Positions 42,230 through 50,308 of a stretch of 64,000 nt of DNA are shown one piece after another. Origin of the DNA: Nostoc sp. ATCC 43529 (GTDB taxonomy: Bacteria; Cyanobacteriota; Cyanobacteriia; Cyanobacteriales; Nostocaceae); the NCBI GenBank assembly GCA_003326205.1, contig LWTK01000036.1:712965-776964 (forward strand), read 5' to 3'. The notes beneath the pieces were generated by a model. That model was not told the origin of the DNA and did not search any database. It worked only from the letters and a program-made list of their open reading frames with translations. Numbering within the stretch: the stretch's first letter is position 1; each line of letters starts with the position of its first letter. The translations under genes were made by a program, and so were the position numbers.

Positions 42230-43226
42230 AATTTCGCACCTCTTGGTTGTAGCGCGTCAAACTCTCTAGGTTTTTTTGCACATCTAAAGATGAGGGTTTG
42301 AGTGCTAACGTACCTAAGTTTAATTCGTCCTGAAATTTCTTGATTTTGTCTCGACAAGTCTCCACATCACCGATAATTGAGTTCTCAATCAAATAATCTT
42401 CATCGAAACAAATATTTGTGCGATCGAATGGTTTGTGGCCGGGATTCGCACTATTTTGCATTACTTCGGCCGAATTAACTTGCATTTTTTGGCTGAATTT
42501 GCGAATGAAAGGTAACGCTTCACTCACTGCCTCATCGTTAGTTTTGCCAACGTAAAAGAAGCGTGCCAGCACAAAGTTTTCTGTACCACTAGCATTTAAC
42601 TCTTGATATTTGGCAATGGTACTTTTCAATCTCTGTAGGGAGAACGGCGGGCCACCCATCAAACTGAAGGAATGTTTGGCGGCAAACTCGATACCATCAT
42701 CACCACCAGTAGCAACATAGACGGGAATTTTTTCTTGCAATGGTTTGGGGTAAATTGTTAGGCGATCGCATTGATAATATTGCCCATTAAATGATACGTT
42801 AGTTTCATATAAAAGCTTCTCAATCAATGCCATCGACTCTAACATTTTGGGACGCGATTCATTCATTGGCGTTGCAAAATGCTTGTTTTGTAGAGGGAAA
42901 GGCCCTCCTTTAGCAACTCCAAATAATAATCGTCCATTGCACAAATTATCCAAAGTGGCGATGTCTTCTGCTACCCGAATTGGGTTATAAAATGGCAATA
43001 ACACCGCCGCAGTGCCTAATTTGATAGTTGAAGTCAATCCCGCCAAGTGTGCCATTAACACTAACATGGATGGGCTAAGATTGGATTCACTAAAATGATG
43101 TTCGCTCACCCAAGCTTCTTCAAAACCTAAGCTTTCTGCCTGTTTTATCAGCGTTACTTGCTCAAAAATGGCGCGACGAGCATCTTGGTGATGATTTTCG
43201 TAATTGCAGAAAATTCCAGTTTTCAT
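42219..43226 (-). CDS. luciferase-like (LLM class) flavin-dependent oxidoreductase
   Basis: A 335-residue (beta/alpha)8 protein of the bacterial luciferase family. Typical segments are FEEAWVSEHHFSESNLSPSM near residues 35-54, TSTIKLGTAAVLLPFYNPIRVAEDIATLDNLCNGRL, and IPVYVATGGDDGIEFAAKHSF. It uses reduced FMN, or F420 in some members, to act on an unknown substrate. It overlaps the 41855 gene and is probably co-transcribed with it. It reads toward hypB, and no flavin reductase gene is in the window apart from the SagB-like protein at 19984. Confidence 0.9.
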   Translation of the reverse strand: MKTGIFCNYENHHQDARRAIFEQVTLIKQAESLGFEEAWVSEHHFSESNLSPSMLVLMAHLAGLTSTIKLGTAAVLLPFYNPIRVAEDIATLDNLCNGRLLFGVAKGGPFPLQNKHFATPMNESRPKMLESMALIEKLLYETNVSFNGQYYQCDRLTIYPKPLQEKIPVYVATGGDDGIEFAAKHSFSLMGGPPFSLQRLKSTIAKYQELNASGTENFVLARFFYVGKTNDEAVSEALPFIRKFSQKMQVNSAEVMQNSANPGHKPFDRTNICFDEDYLIENSIIGDVETCRDKIKKFQDELNLGTLALKPSSLDVQKNLESLTRYNQEVRNYVF

Positions 43227-43363
43227 TAGCGTTGATACTTTTTACCCACCGTGTGTGCTGGCTGTTTTAGTAGTCTGTGCCAAAATTTTGATAAGTTTGT
43301 AGTCAGCACTTTAGTGCTTGAATATTTAAGAACTAAAGTCCTTACTACAAACATTTACTTCTG

Positions 43364-43729
43364 TTAGGTAGCAACCCACTGCAACTCCAACCATAGGCGT
43401 GGATTATTTTCTTTCAGCTTCGACATTGGGTCGCGTAATAATCGCTTGGCATTGATGCAAACTACTTGCACTAGACCCATATTGTCTGCTACTTCTCGAA
43501 GTATTTCTTTGTGAGCTTGCACATAGGAAATCATTTCATCAGAGCAATAAATTCCTATATATTGCAAGCGTCTTGCAGGTCGCCCCCAAAAACAGGTAAT
43601 GACTTTCACATAACACCCGTCTAGTAATTCCCCAGCTTTGGGATAGTAGTGGTTGACGACTCTTGTGAATTCTTTAGCTAAGATGTCTTCAGCAATCATT
43701 TGAACTGATATTTCTGTAGCGTCGGTCAC
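43364..43729 (-). CDS. hypothetical soluble protein, 121 aa
   Basis: I do not recognise this 121-residue protein. It has ILAKEFTRVVNHYYPKAGELLDG and FWGRPARRLQYIGIYCSD in the first half, and LREVADNMGLVQVVCINAKR later. It is not membranous and has three Cys. It lies 137 bp upstream of the luciferase-like gene on the same strand and could be part of that transcription unit. Even codon use supports a real gene. Confidence 0.65.
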   Translation of the reverse strand: MTDATEISVQMIAEDILAKEFTRVVNHYYPKAGELLDGCYVKVITCFWGRPARRLQYIGIYCSDEMISYVQAHKEILREVADNMGLVQVVCINAKRLLRDPMSKLKENNPRLWLELQWVAT

Positions 43730-44009
43730 TCTAATTTAATATAACATAATCTTGTCAATTAAATATGACAATTTACTTTATTTAACTCAAATAAAATATT
43801 AAATGAGAACTCAGAATTCAGAATTTAGAGTGTGTTGTCTGTATGGCGCGTTATACCGTAGGCTAACGAACTTTACATTTTCTGATTGCTGAATTCTAAA
43901 TTTTGTTGCATATAAGACAAAAAGAGATATACCGATTTGGTACACCTCTTTTTGATTCTGATTCTTGAATTCTGAATTCTGAATTCTTTTTTTTAATTTT
44001 TAATTCTTT

Positions 44010-44321
44010 TTATCGGGCATTGCGTTCGCAAACTAAAACCTCAGCGACAATATCCGGCAGATTTGCTAAGTCTGTAAATCCTTCAGAGCCATCAATCGGT
44101 GAGAAAAATGTATAGTTTGGATCGCAAACTCCATTGTCATACACTTGAATAAACCAGCGATCGGGAAATCCTTCTACACCTAGTTCTACAATGTACCAAC
44201 TCTCACCAATTAACCGAGAGTTAAAGACTGTAAACCACTCTCTATTTTCTTCTGAAATGTTCCAATCTGCCATGAGTAGCTCTAAAGCTATTTGTCCGGC
44301 ATCAGTTGAAGTCAATAGCAT
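44010..44321 (-). CDS. hypothetical acidic protein, 103 aa
   Basis: A 103-residue acidic protein of unknown function, rich in Trp and aromatic residues (EENREWFTVFNSRLIGESWY, EGFPDRWFIQVYDNGVCDPNYTFF). It resembles small cyanobacterial beta-rich proteins of the immunity or accessory type, but I cannot name a family. The ATG lies two bases after the stop of the 44324 gene, so the two are translationally coupled. Confidence 0.7.
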   Translation of the reverse strand: MLLTSTDAGQIALELLMADWNISEENREWFTVFNSRLIGESWYIVELGVEGFPDRWFIQVYDNGVCDPNYTFFSPIDGSEGFTDLANLPDIVAEVLVCERNAR

Positions 44322-44323
44322 TT

Positions 44324-44590
44324 TTACTCCTTATTAGCAACTTCAGAGTTGGGAACTTCAGGATATAAACCCAGTTGTTTCGCTAGTTCACGCGCGACAA
44401 AAAATAAAAATTTCGCACCATCTTGGTTGCCTTCATGGGCGAACATGGTTGCTACTTGTAACATTGTTTCTACTAAACCAGAATCAATTAATTCTGGTTG
44501 AGATTCTAAAACTTCTGGTTCCTGACCGTTAGGGCATTTTAGCAGTTCATCAATCAGGTTAAAATATAAGTGCTGGCGTTGTTCTGTCAT
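44324..44590 (-). CDS. small helical protein resembling the N-terminal module of CHAT/TPR proteins
   Basis: An 88-residue helical protein. QRQHLYFNLIDELLKCPNGQEPEVLESQPELIDSGLVETMLQVA and QDGAKFLFFVARELAKQLG resemble the N-terminal module common in cyanobacterial CHAT-TPR proteins (a Leu-rich unit with a conserved CPNG and GLV-x-TM). Here it stands alone, without CHAT or TPR parts. I took ATG 44590 (MTEQRQ) in place of an in-frame ATG nine codons upstream. It is followed two bases later by the 44010 gene; the resemblance is from memory. Confidence 0.65.
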   Translation of the reverse strand: MTEQRQHLYFNLIDELLKCPNGQEPEVLESQPELIDSGLVETMLQVATMFAHEGNQDGAKFLFFVARELAKQLGLYPEVPNSEVANKE

Positions 44591-44673
44591 GGTTATTTTC
44601 TGGATTTGAAGGAACAAATTTGAAGTGTATCCAGAGAGTTTAAAATCTCTAAATAAGTGTAAAAATGCCCGGT

Positions 44674-45093
44674 TTACTGTTCAATACTTTGCTGCCACAG
44701 CCTTTCTAACATTTCAACTTGTTCTTTTAAAACAGCAGCACGATAAACAAGATATCTGTCGTAAAAGATAATACCTACCCCAACACAAATCGGGGTTAAC
44801 AAGAAGAACCATTGCAAGATAGTGCCAAGTTTATATTGCTCAGTAACAGTCAGCATTTTATTAACCAGATTTTGCTCAGAGGTTGGTATTTTAGTCTGAG
44901 GTAATGGTATATTTTCTGTCTGGGGAGTTGCAGCGATCGCCACACCAGTCATACTAACTTCACATATCTTATTCTGTGATTCTAATAACTCAATATGTCG
45001 CTCCCAAATAATGCCAAATACTACTAGCTCTGGAGAAAGCACCGCTAAAGTAACTACACAAACTGTAAGAACATTTAAAAATTTGGCTTTCAT
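44674..45093 (-). CDS. two-helix membrane protein, 139 aa
   Basis: A 139-residue protein with an N-terminal membrane helix or signal anchor (NVLTVCVVTLAVLSPELVVF, about 7-26), a roughly 65-residue central part with Pro/Thr-rich sequence, and a second helix near 93-112 (LQWFFLLTPICVGVGIIFY), followed by a coiled-coil end (AAVLKEQVEMLERLWQQSIEQ). The family is unknown. It is the first gene of a probable three-gene unit with the 44324 and 44010 genes. Confidence 0.65.
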   Translation of the reverse strand: MKAKFLNVLTVCVVTLAVLSPELVVFGIIWERHIELLESQNKICEVSMTGVAIAATPQTENIPLPQTKIPTSEQNLVNKMLTVTEQYKLGTILQWFFLLTPICVGVGIIFYDRYLVYRAAVLKEQVEMLERLWQQSIEQ

Positions 45094-46055
45094 CTTGCTC
45101 TCCCTTGCCAGGTAGTATGCACCCAGTAAGAAAATATCTTTATCAAGCAGCGAACAGGGAATAGAGTTAAAAGTCTGTTGAAATTATGGCTTTGTTCTTA
45201 AAACTTGTACCTCATTTACCTGTAATCTGCTATAGTTCTACTTTTCAAACAGTTCTGATGCTAAAATATGTGTAGAAGGTAATTTTAGAATCGTTATTTG
45301 TCAGTTATGTCTCTAATTAACACTGACTATTAACCATTGATAAACTACCAAGCTTTTCACAAGAAATAGGAATCTTTACTTAGAAATAACGCTCTCTTAT
45401 CCTGGAGTGTGATTTCATCCTATTCTCAAAAGAGAGATTAAGAAGTCCCCCCTAGTTACTAAGCTTTCGCTTAGGAATGTTGGGGGGTAGAGGGGAATCT
45501 CTGCGTAAATCCTATACGATTTATATCAGTCGCCTCTCCACAAAACAGTTTACCCCAGCCCCGTTAAGATTATTAAATTCATTAAAACAGTACTCAAAGT
45601 CTGTAATGCTTGCTCAATAAGTATTTTAAAAATTCATTGGGGTATGGGTGCTAGTGTTTTTCAGATGGGGTTCTAGTATTTTCGAGGTGGGGTTCTGGTG
45701 TGTAGAGTACTCAACCTCAAAGCAATGTAGATAAGGATTGAAGGCTATTTGTTAGTAAGTTTTAGCAGGACAAAATCTGTACTCAAAACTAAATATCAAT
45801 GTCTTTTGATAAGGATAGACTCAATAAATAGAAAAGACAATTAAATTTTCGCAGATTAATTCATATTTTCATAACAAATTGAATTCAAGCAACTAACATC
45901 TTAGAAAAGTTCTTCTGAAACTTATATATTGTGTGTTTTAGTTAAAATACATGGCATATACACTCACTGGCACTCAACTACAAAACCAATACACAAAAGC
46001 TTATTGTTATAAATAGATACTTTGCACTAAGATTTAGGATTTTAGGAGTTAAATA
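45094..46055. other. long spacer upstream of cysK
   Basis: About 960 bp with no convincing gene. It holds an imperfect inverted repeat built from CCCCCCTAG...TTGGGGGGTAG at 45446-45491 and three degenerate copies of a TGGGGTTCTAGT-TTTTC unit at 45639-45710. The rest is AT-rich. The cysK promoter and leader are expected in the last 150 bp; TTAGGAGT precedes the ATG. Confidence 0.6.
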
Positions 46056-47015
46056 ATGCGGATTGCTAAAGACGTAACAGAACTTATTGGACGAACTCCT
46101 TTAGTTGAACTGAACAAAATTCCCCAAGCCGAGGGAGTGGTAGCAAGAATAGTTGTCAAACTTGAAGGTATGAACCCAGCGGCTTCGGTGAAAGACCGCA
46201 TTGGCTTAAATATGGTACTCGCGGCAGAAGCAGACGGTTTAATTCAACCTGGAAAAACCGTTTTAGTAGAGCCTACCTCAGGTAATACAGGAATTGCTCT
46301 GGCGATGGTGGCAGCCGCACGGGGCTACAAGTTAATCTTGACAATGCCTGAAACCATGAGCAGCGAACGACGAGCTATGCTTAGAGCTTATGGCGCATCC
46401 TTAGAGTTGACACCAGGTACAGAGGGAATGCGGGGAGCAATCAAAAAAGCTGAAGAAATTGTTGCTAATACTCCCGATGCTTATATGCTGCAACAATTCC
46501 GCAACCCTGCCAATCCCAAAATTCACCGCGAAACCACCGCTGAAGAAATTTGGGCTGACACAGATGGGGAAGTGGATATTGTCATTGCGGGAGTAGGTAC
46601 TGGTGGGACAATTACTGGTATTGCAGAGGTAATTAAAAGCCGCAAACCGACTTTCCAAGCGATCGCAGTTGAACCCAGCAACAGCCCAGTCCTCTCAGGC
46701 GGTGAAGCAGGGCCCCATAGAATTCAAGGCATTGGCGCTGGATTTGTGCCTGATGTTCTGCGCTTAGAGTTGGTTGATGAAGTAATTAGAGTCAGCGACG
46801 ATCAAGCGATCGCTTATGGGCGACGCTTAGCAAAAGAAGAAGGCCTATTGTCTGGAATATCCTCCGGTGCAGCCTTGTGTGCTGCAATCCAAGTAGGTAA
46901 ACGCCCAGAAAACGCGGGACGTTTAATCGTGATGATTCAGCCTTCCTTCGGCGAACGCTACCTCAGCACCCCCATGTTTCAAGATTTGTCTCTAGAAACA
47001 GCCACCGTCCGTTAA
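46056..47015 (+). CDS. cysK: cysteine synthase A
   Basis: A 319-residue PLP-dependent O-acetylserine sulfhydrylase. The PLP Lys is in [15 protein letters not shown], the substrate loop is [11 protein letters not shown], and the phosphate-binding loop is [10 protein letters not shown]. The end is complete ([15 protein letters not shown]). It makes cysteine from O-acetylserine and sulfide; cysteine demand for Fe-S clusters fits its place near a nif-associated block, but it is also a housekeeping enzyme. It is monocistronic; a large palindrome follows. Confidence 0.95.
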   Translation: MRIAKDVTELIGRTPLVELNKIPQAEGVVARIVVKLEGMNPAASVKDRIGLNMVLAAEADGLIQPGKTVLVEPTSGNTGIALAMVAAARGYKLILTMPETMSSERRAMLRAYGASLELTPGTEGMRGAIKKAEEIVANTPDAYMLQQFRNPANPKIHRETTAEEIWADTDGEVDIVIAGVGTGGTITGIAEVIKSRKPTFQAIAVEPSNSPVLSGGEAGPHRIQGIGAGFVPDVLRLELVDEVIRVSDDQAIAYGRRLAKEEGLLSGISSGAALCAAIQVGKRPENAGRLIVMIQPSFGERYLSTPMFQDLSLETATVR

Positions 47016-47123
47016 GAAGAATACAGAGTAGGGGCATAGCAATGCTGTGCCCTTAACTCGTGGTTGAAAAACGCTCTCAAGAAACAACGTGTTAGGGATT
47101 ACCAACAAATAAATTATCCAATA

Positions 47124-47183
47124 TTGTGGGGTGGGCGTCTCGCCCGCCCAATCCATAGGGCGGGCGAGACGCCCACCCCACAA
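47124..47183. repeat. 26-bp perfect palindrome (GGGCGGGCGAGACGCCC type)
   Basis: Left arm 47124-47149 and right arm 47158-47183 pair perfectly across an 8-nt loop; the arms contain GGGCGTCTCGCCCGCCC and its complement. It is GC-rich in an AT-rich spacer and may stop transcription of cysK. Such palindromes are dispersed in many cyanobacterial genomes. Confidence 0.95.
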
Positions 47184-47214
47184 GAAAAGTTGAAATTTGC
47201 AAGTTCTTTCACTG

Positions 47215-47277
47215 TTGCAGGTCGATGCAATTGTGTTGCAAGCCGATGCAATTGTGTTGCAGGTCAATGCAATCGAA
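47215..47277. repeat. three tandem 21-bp repeats
   Basis: Unit TTGCAGGTCGATGCAATTGTG at 47215-47235, with copies at 47236-47256 and 47257-47277 differing at a few positions. It lies between the palindrome and the nitrogenase-associated gene. No ORF function is likely. Confidence 0.9.
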
Positions 47278-47319
47278 TTTCAGAAGCTTGCTTTTAGATA
47301 ACTTTAAAAACTATCATCA

Positions 47320-47829
47320 CTAATGGCTACAGCTGCCTTGTTGTTGTTGTTCGCCATGATGCTTACAACCACCTTGCTCGTGATGATGGTGATGATTGTG
47401 ATGACCATTGTGGGCGCAGCCTTGCAAATCCTGATTCATCAGATTTTCGCTCATTTCTCGGAAAGACTCATCCACAGGGTTTAAGCCAATCCAAGCATCA
47501 ATCTTTTCAATATCAAATCCTACCTCACGGCGATCGCCTACTTGTAACAAAGGACGGCGAATCAACAGCGGATCTCTCAACATCAGCACTAAAGCAGTTT
47601 CGGCATCAATTTTTTCTGGAACTATCTCACCAGATTTTACCCGTGGAGAGGAACGATTAAACCAGTCGGTTACGGGGCGATCGCCAAAAAATGAACGCAA
47701 CCTCTCAACTGTCCAAGGTTCTGTTAGCAAATCGTATGCTACCACTTCATGACCAGCAGCAGTGAGCAAAACTTTTTGCTTAGTACCACCTTTACAGCCT
47801 GGTTTACTATAAAAAATTACTCTTGCCAT
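47320..47829 (-). CDS. ArsC/Spx-like nitrogenase-associated protein (NifO-type)
   Basis: A 169-residue protein. The first 120 residues are an ArsC-like thioredoxin fold: ARVIFYSKPGCKGGTKQKVLLTAAGHEVVAYDLL with a CxGG motif, then RSFFGDRPVTDWFNRSSPRVKSGEI and LRDPLLIRRPLLQVGDRREVGF. This is the nitrogenase-associated (NifO-like) group. The tail is His- and Gln-rich (NGHHNHHHHHEQGG, then a CKHH segment and GSCSH) and could bind metal. The ATG at 47829 matches the usual start; an earlier in-frame Met at 47976 would add unrelated residues and overlap the cupin gene. Confidence 0.88.
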   Translation of the reverse strand: MARVIFYSKPGCKGGTKQKVLLTAAGHEVVAYDLLTEPWTVERLRSFFGDRPVTDWFNRSSPRVKSGEIVPEKIDAETALVLMLRDPLLIRRPLLQVGDRREVGFDIEKIDAWIGLNPVDESFREMSENLMNQDLQGCAHNGHHNHHHHHEQGGCKHHGEQQQQGSCSH

Positions 47830-47868
47830 GCAACTACCTCTGATATCAATTCGCAATTTGGGCGAAGA

Positions 47869-47888
47869 AGATGCGATGAATCGCGTCT
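47869..47888. repeat. dispersed palindrome (AGATGCGAT/AATCGCGTCT type)
   Basis: AGATGCGATGAATCGCGTCT is a near-perfect relative of the palindromes at 14685 and 19475. It lies between the NifO-like and cupin genes. Confidence 0.75.
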
Positions 47889-47911
47889 CTACAAGGGATT
47901 CTGAATTCTCG

Positions 47912-48523
47912 TTAAAATTTCCTCGCGTTATTGGTAACGGGGTTAAACTCAAATCTTTCTTTCGGATCGGTTTCACCGTAAATATTAAAAGTTACAGTGG
48001 GTTCGTCACCTAACGCTTCTACACAGTGAATTGCATCGGGAGTAAAGCTAATAATATCTCCTGGAAACAGAGTTACTTCTCCCGTATATTCAATTTTGTC
48101 TTGAGATTCTGAACTAGGAGTGCGTTGCCAAAAAGTATTTTTTTCCTGACCTTTTAACACCGCTACTACTCCCCACGTTCCATGATTATGAATAGTTGAT
48201 TTGGTTCCTGGTGCAAATGTTACTGTTTGCACCGTCAACGGAAAACCCAATTCATCGTATAGGAGTAAAACAGAGGTTCCAGTTTTGGGAGAAGGTTCTA
48301 AATACTGACTCCGCACCCAGTAGGAATTGACGATCAAGCGCCTAACGAGCATCCGAATTTCTGGCAAACAACTCGATTCATCTTCGGCATTATTGAGAAC
48401 ATCTTCCACCTCAGTTAAAAACCGATAAACGCGGTAATTATCTCTCAATAAATCCCATGCTCTCACAGATTTACAGGCTTGATACTGACCGTCTCCCGTT
48501 AATAGCCAATCCCTACCTTGCAT
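47912..48523 (-). CDS. cupin protein of the cysteine dioxygenase-like type
   Basis: A 203-residue cupin. Metal-binding residues are in STIHNHGTWGVVAVLKGQEKNTFW and TPDAIHCVEALGD. It resembles the cysteine dioxygenase/cupin group found with nif-linked genes in heterocystous cyanobacteria. A nonheme iron oxygenase or a regulatory sensor is possible. It lies 82 bp upstream of the NifO-like gene on the same strand and just 5 bp after a small ORF of 55 codons, so the three may be an operon. Confidence 0.85.
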   Translation of the reverse strand: MQGRDWLLTGDGQYQACKSVRAWDLLRDNYRVYRFLTEVEDVLNNAEDESSCLPEIRMLVRRLIVNSYWVRSQYLEPSPKTGTSVLLLYDELGFPLTVQTVTFAPGTKSTIHNHGTWGVVAVLKGQEKNTFWQRTPSSESQDKIEYTGEVTLFPGDIISFTPDAIHCVEALGDEPTVTFNIYGETDPKERFEFNPVTNNARKF

Positions 48524-48528
48524 AAATT

Positions 48529-48696
48529 TTAAAATCTTGTTTGAGAAGATTGGATGATAATAATCGGAGAAACATTAGGAAGACTACCTGTAGGTGGTGT
48601 AGCAGGTATGTAGATTGGAGGAAAGATAGGGTTGTTATTACTCCCACTTCCTAAAATAGAATAAGACAAAGATGAAGTAGATAACCAATTGTTCAT
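48529..48696 (-). CDS. predicted 55-aa small protein
   Basis: A 55-codon ORF too short for many gene finders. It reads MNNWLSTSSLSYSILGSGSN, then NNPIFPPIYIPATPPTGSLP, then NVSPIIIIQSSQTRF. AAGGTG lies seven bases before the ATG and the stop is only 5 bp from the cupin start, so coupling is likely. The Pro/Ser/Asn-rich, hydrophobic sequence has no charged face or Cys. I do not know a homologue. It could be a real small protein or the leader of the cupin mRNA. Confidence 0.5.
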   Translation of the reverse strand: MNNWLSTSSLSYSILGSGSNNNPIFPPIYIPATPPTGSLPNVSPIIIIQSSQTRF

Positions 48697-48821
48697 GAAT
48701 GTTCACCTTGATTCAAAAAGGGGACTTGGGATTAGGGATTGGTGAGTTAGGAGTTAGGAGTTAGGAGTTAGGAGTTATTTTCACTCTCTCATCTCCCTAT
48801 TCCCCACTCCCAACACATTAA

Positions 48822-49307
48822 TTAATCGTCTTCTTCTGCTGGACGTGTCAAAATATCTAGGAGAATTCCGGCTCCGAAATCATGCTTTTCATCTATCTCT
48901 TTGACTCTGGCGCTGATTTCTTTTGCGTCGTCTATTGCTCCTAACTTTGCTAGAACCAATCCAGAGGCAGCATAAGCATTTAAGTACAATCGAATTTGTG
49001 GATCTTCCTTGCGATTGACTAATATAGGCTTAAGTTGCTCCCAGTCGTTAGGAAATTTTTCTAGTTCTTTAATTTTATCTAATAATTTCGTTGTTGTTTG
49101 CAGTGCAAGAGAATAATTATTTTTATAGTAAAAAAATCTATATGCTGCTACTAAAACATCTGTATTTTCACTAGTTTTAGCTAGTGCTTGTTGAATATAT
49201 TTTTCAGATTCTGATGTATTTTCCCAACTTTGTGCAGCTAAAATTAATAAATTTTTGACATCATCAGGAACCTGGAACCAGGAGAATTTGTTTGTATTGA
49301 GTTGCAT
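48822..49307 (-). CDS. TPR-like helical protein, 161 aa
   Basis: A 161-residue helical protein: VKNLLILAAQSWENTSESEKYIQQALAKTSENTDVLVAAYRFFYYKNNYSL is TPR-like, and YLNAYAASGLVLAKLGAIDDAKEISARV is a second repeat pair. It has no signal peptide. It sits between coxC and the cupin on the same strand. Its placement in a nif- and cox-linked set in heterocystous cyanobacteria suggests a role in heterocyst metabolism; its function is unknown. Confidence 0.8.
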   Translation of the reverse strand: MQLNTNKFSWFQVPDDVKNLLILAAQSWENTSESEKYIQQALAKTSENTDVLVAAYRFFYYKNNYSLALQTTTKLLDKIKELEKFPNDWEQLKPILVNRKEDPQIRLYLNAYAASGLVLAKLGAIDDAKEISARVKEIDEKHDFGAGILLDILTRPAEEDD

Positions 49308-49329
49308 AATTAACTCTTGGAGAGCGAGT

Positions 49330-49485
49330 AATTAGGAGTTAGGAGTTAGGAGTTGAGAGTTAGGAGTTGAGAGTTATGAGTTATGAGTTAGGAGTTATGA
49401 ATTGAGAGTTATGAGTTATGAATTCTTAATTCCTCACTCCTAACTTTCTTCTCACTCCTAACTTTCTTCTCACTCCTAACTTTGG
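49330..49485. repeat. GGAGTTA/GAGAGTTA heptamer tract between coxC and the TPR gene
   Basis: More than ten units of TTAGGAG and TATGAGT (for example AGGAGTTAGGAGTTAGGAG) followed by inverted copies (CACTCCTAACTTTCTTCT). The halves can pair, giving a large hairpin after coxC. A shorter GGAGTTA tract lies at 48749-48776. Confidence 0.9.
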
Positions 49486-50082
49486 TTAAAACAAGGTGAG
49501 AATGTACACCAAAGTAAAGAGAACAATCCAAATAATGTCTACGAAGTGCCAGTAAATTTCTGCCATTTCGATGAAGGTGTGATTTTTGGCAGTATATAGA
49601 CCGGGAGTACGCGATCGCCACAACACAGCTAATATTAATAACAGTCCTATAAACACGTGCAAACCGTGAAAGCCTGTCATTATATAAAAGCAGTTAGCGA
49701 AGACATTGGTAGTCAAACCGTACCCTAAAGTTGCGTACTCATAAGCCTGACCAATCAAGAAAATTGCTCCCATGATGGCAGTAATTGTGTACCATAGTTG
49801 CATTCCCTTGACATTATTCTTTTTAATCGCCGTATCGCCGAAGTGAATGACGAAACTACTCGACACCAGAATAATGGTGTTAATCGTCGGCACAAACAAC
49901 TCAACTTCCGTTCCTTCCGGCGGCCAAACTGCTGTAGTACCGCGGAAAAACAAATAGGTGGCAAAAAATCCGCCGAACATTAGGGATTCAGAGACGAGGA
50001 ATGTCAACAATCCCCAAACTCTTAAATCTGGATGTTCTTCGTGATGTCCTGCACTTTCATGTTCTGTTGTCGCTATAGTCAT
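49486..50082 (-). CDS. coxC: cytochrome c oxidase subunit III
   Basis: A 198-residue subunit III of a heme-copper oxidase with five membrane helices after an N-terminal His-rich stretch (TIATTEHESAGHHEEHPDL). Diagnostic segments are RVWGLLTFLVSESLMFGGFFATYLFFR and YIMTGFHGLHVFIGLLLI, then AEIYWHFVDIIWIVLFTLVYI. I place the start at ATG 50082; an in-frame ATG 66 bp upstream is less typical. Subunit III stabilises the enzyme. It closes the coxB-coxA-coxC operon. Confidence 0.95.
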   Translation of the reverse strand: MTIATTEHESAGHHEEHPDLRVWGLLTFLVSESLMFGGFFATYLFFRGTTAVWPPEGTEVELFVPTINTIILVSSSFVIHFGDTAIKKNNVKGMQLWYTITAIMGAIFLIGQAYEYATLGYGLTTNVFANCFYIMTGFHGLHVFIGLLLILAVLWRSRTPGLYTAKNHTFIEMAEIYWHFVDIIWIVLFTLVYILTLF

Positions 50083-50308
50083 AGATTTGTTGACAATATT
50101 ACCCGTTGCGTGTGTTTTTAAACGCAGAGGAACGCAAAGTAAACGCAAAGGTACGCAGAGAATTTACTAAGTGCTAACGAATCAAACTTTGCGCTCCTCT
50201 GCGCCTACCTCAGCGCGATGGCAGTCGCTACAACGGGGGGAACCCCCGCAACGCGCTGCCTCCCCTTTGCGTTTAAACTTAAACCCTCAATTCGCCACGA
50301 AAGCTCTA

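Noticed and set aside
46992..47297. Two overlapping frames across the cysK-NifO spacer
   Set aside because: They read through the 26-bp palindrome and the 21-bp repeats and have no plausible protein features.
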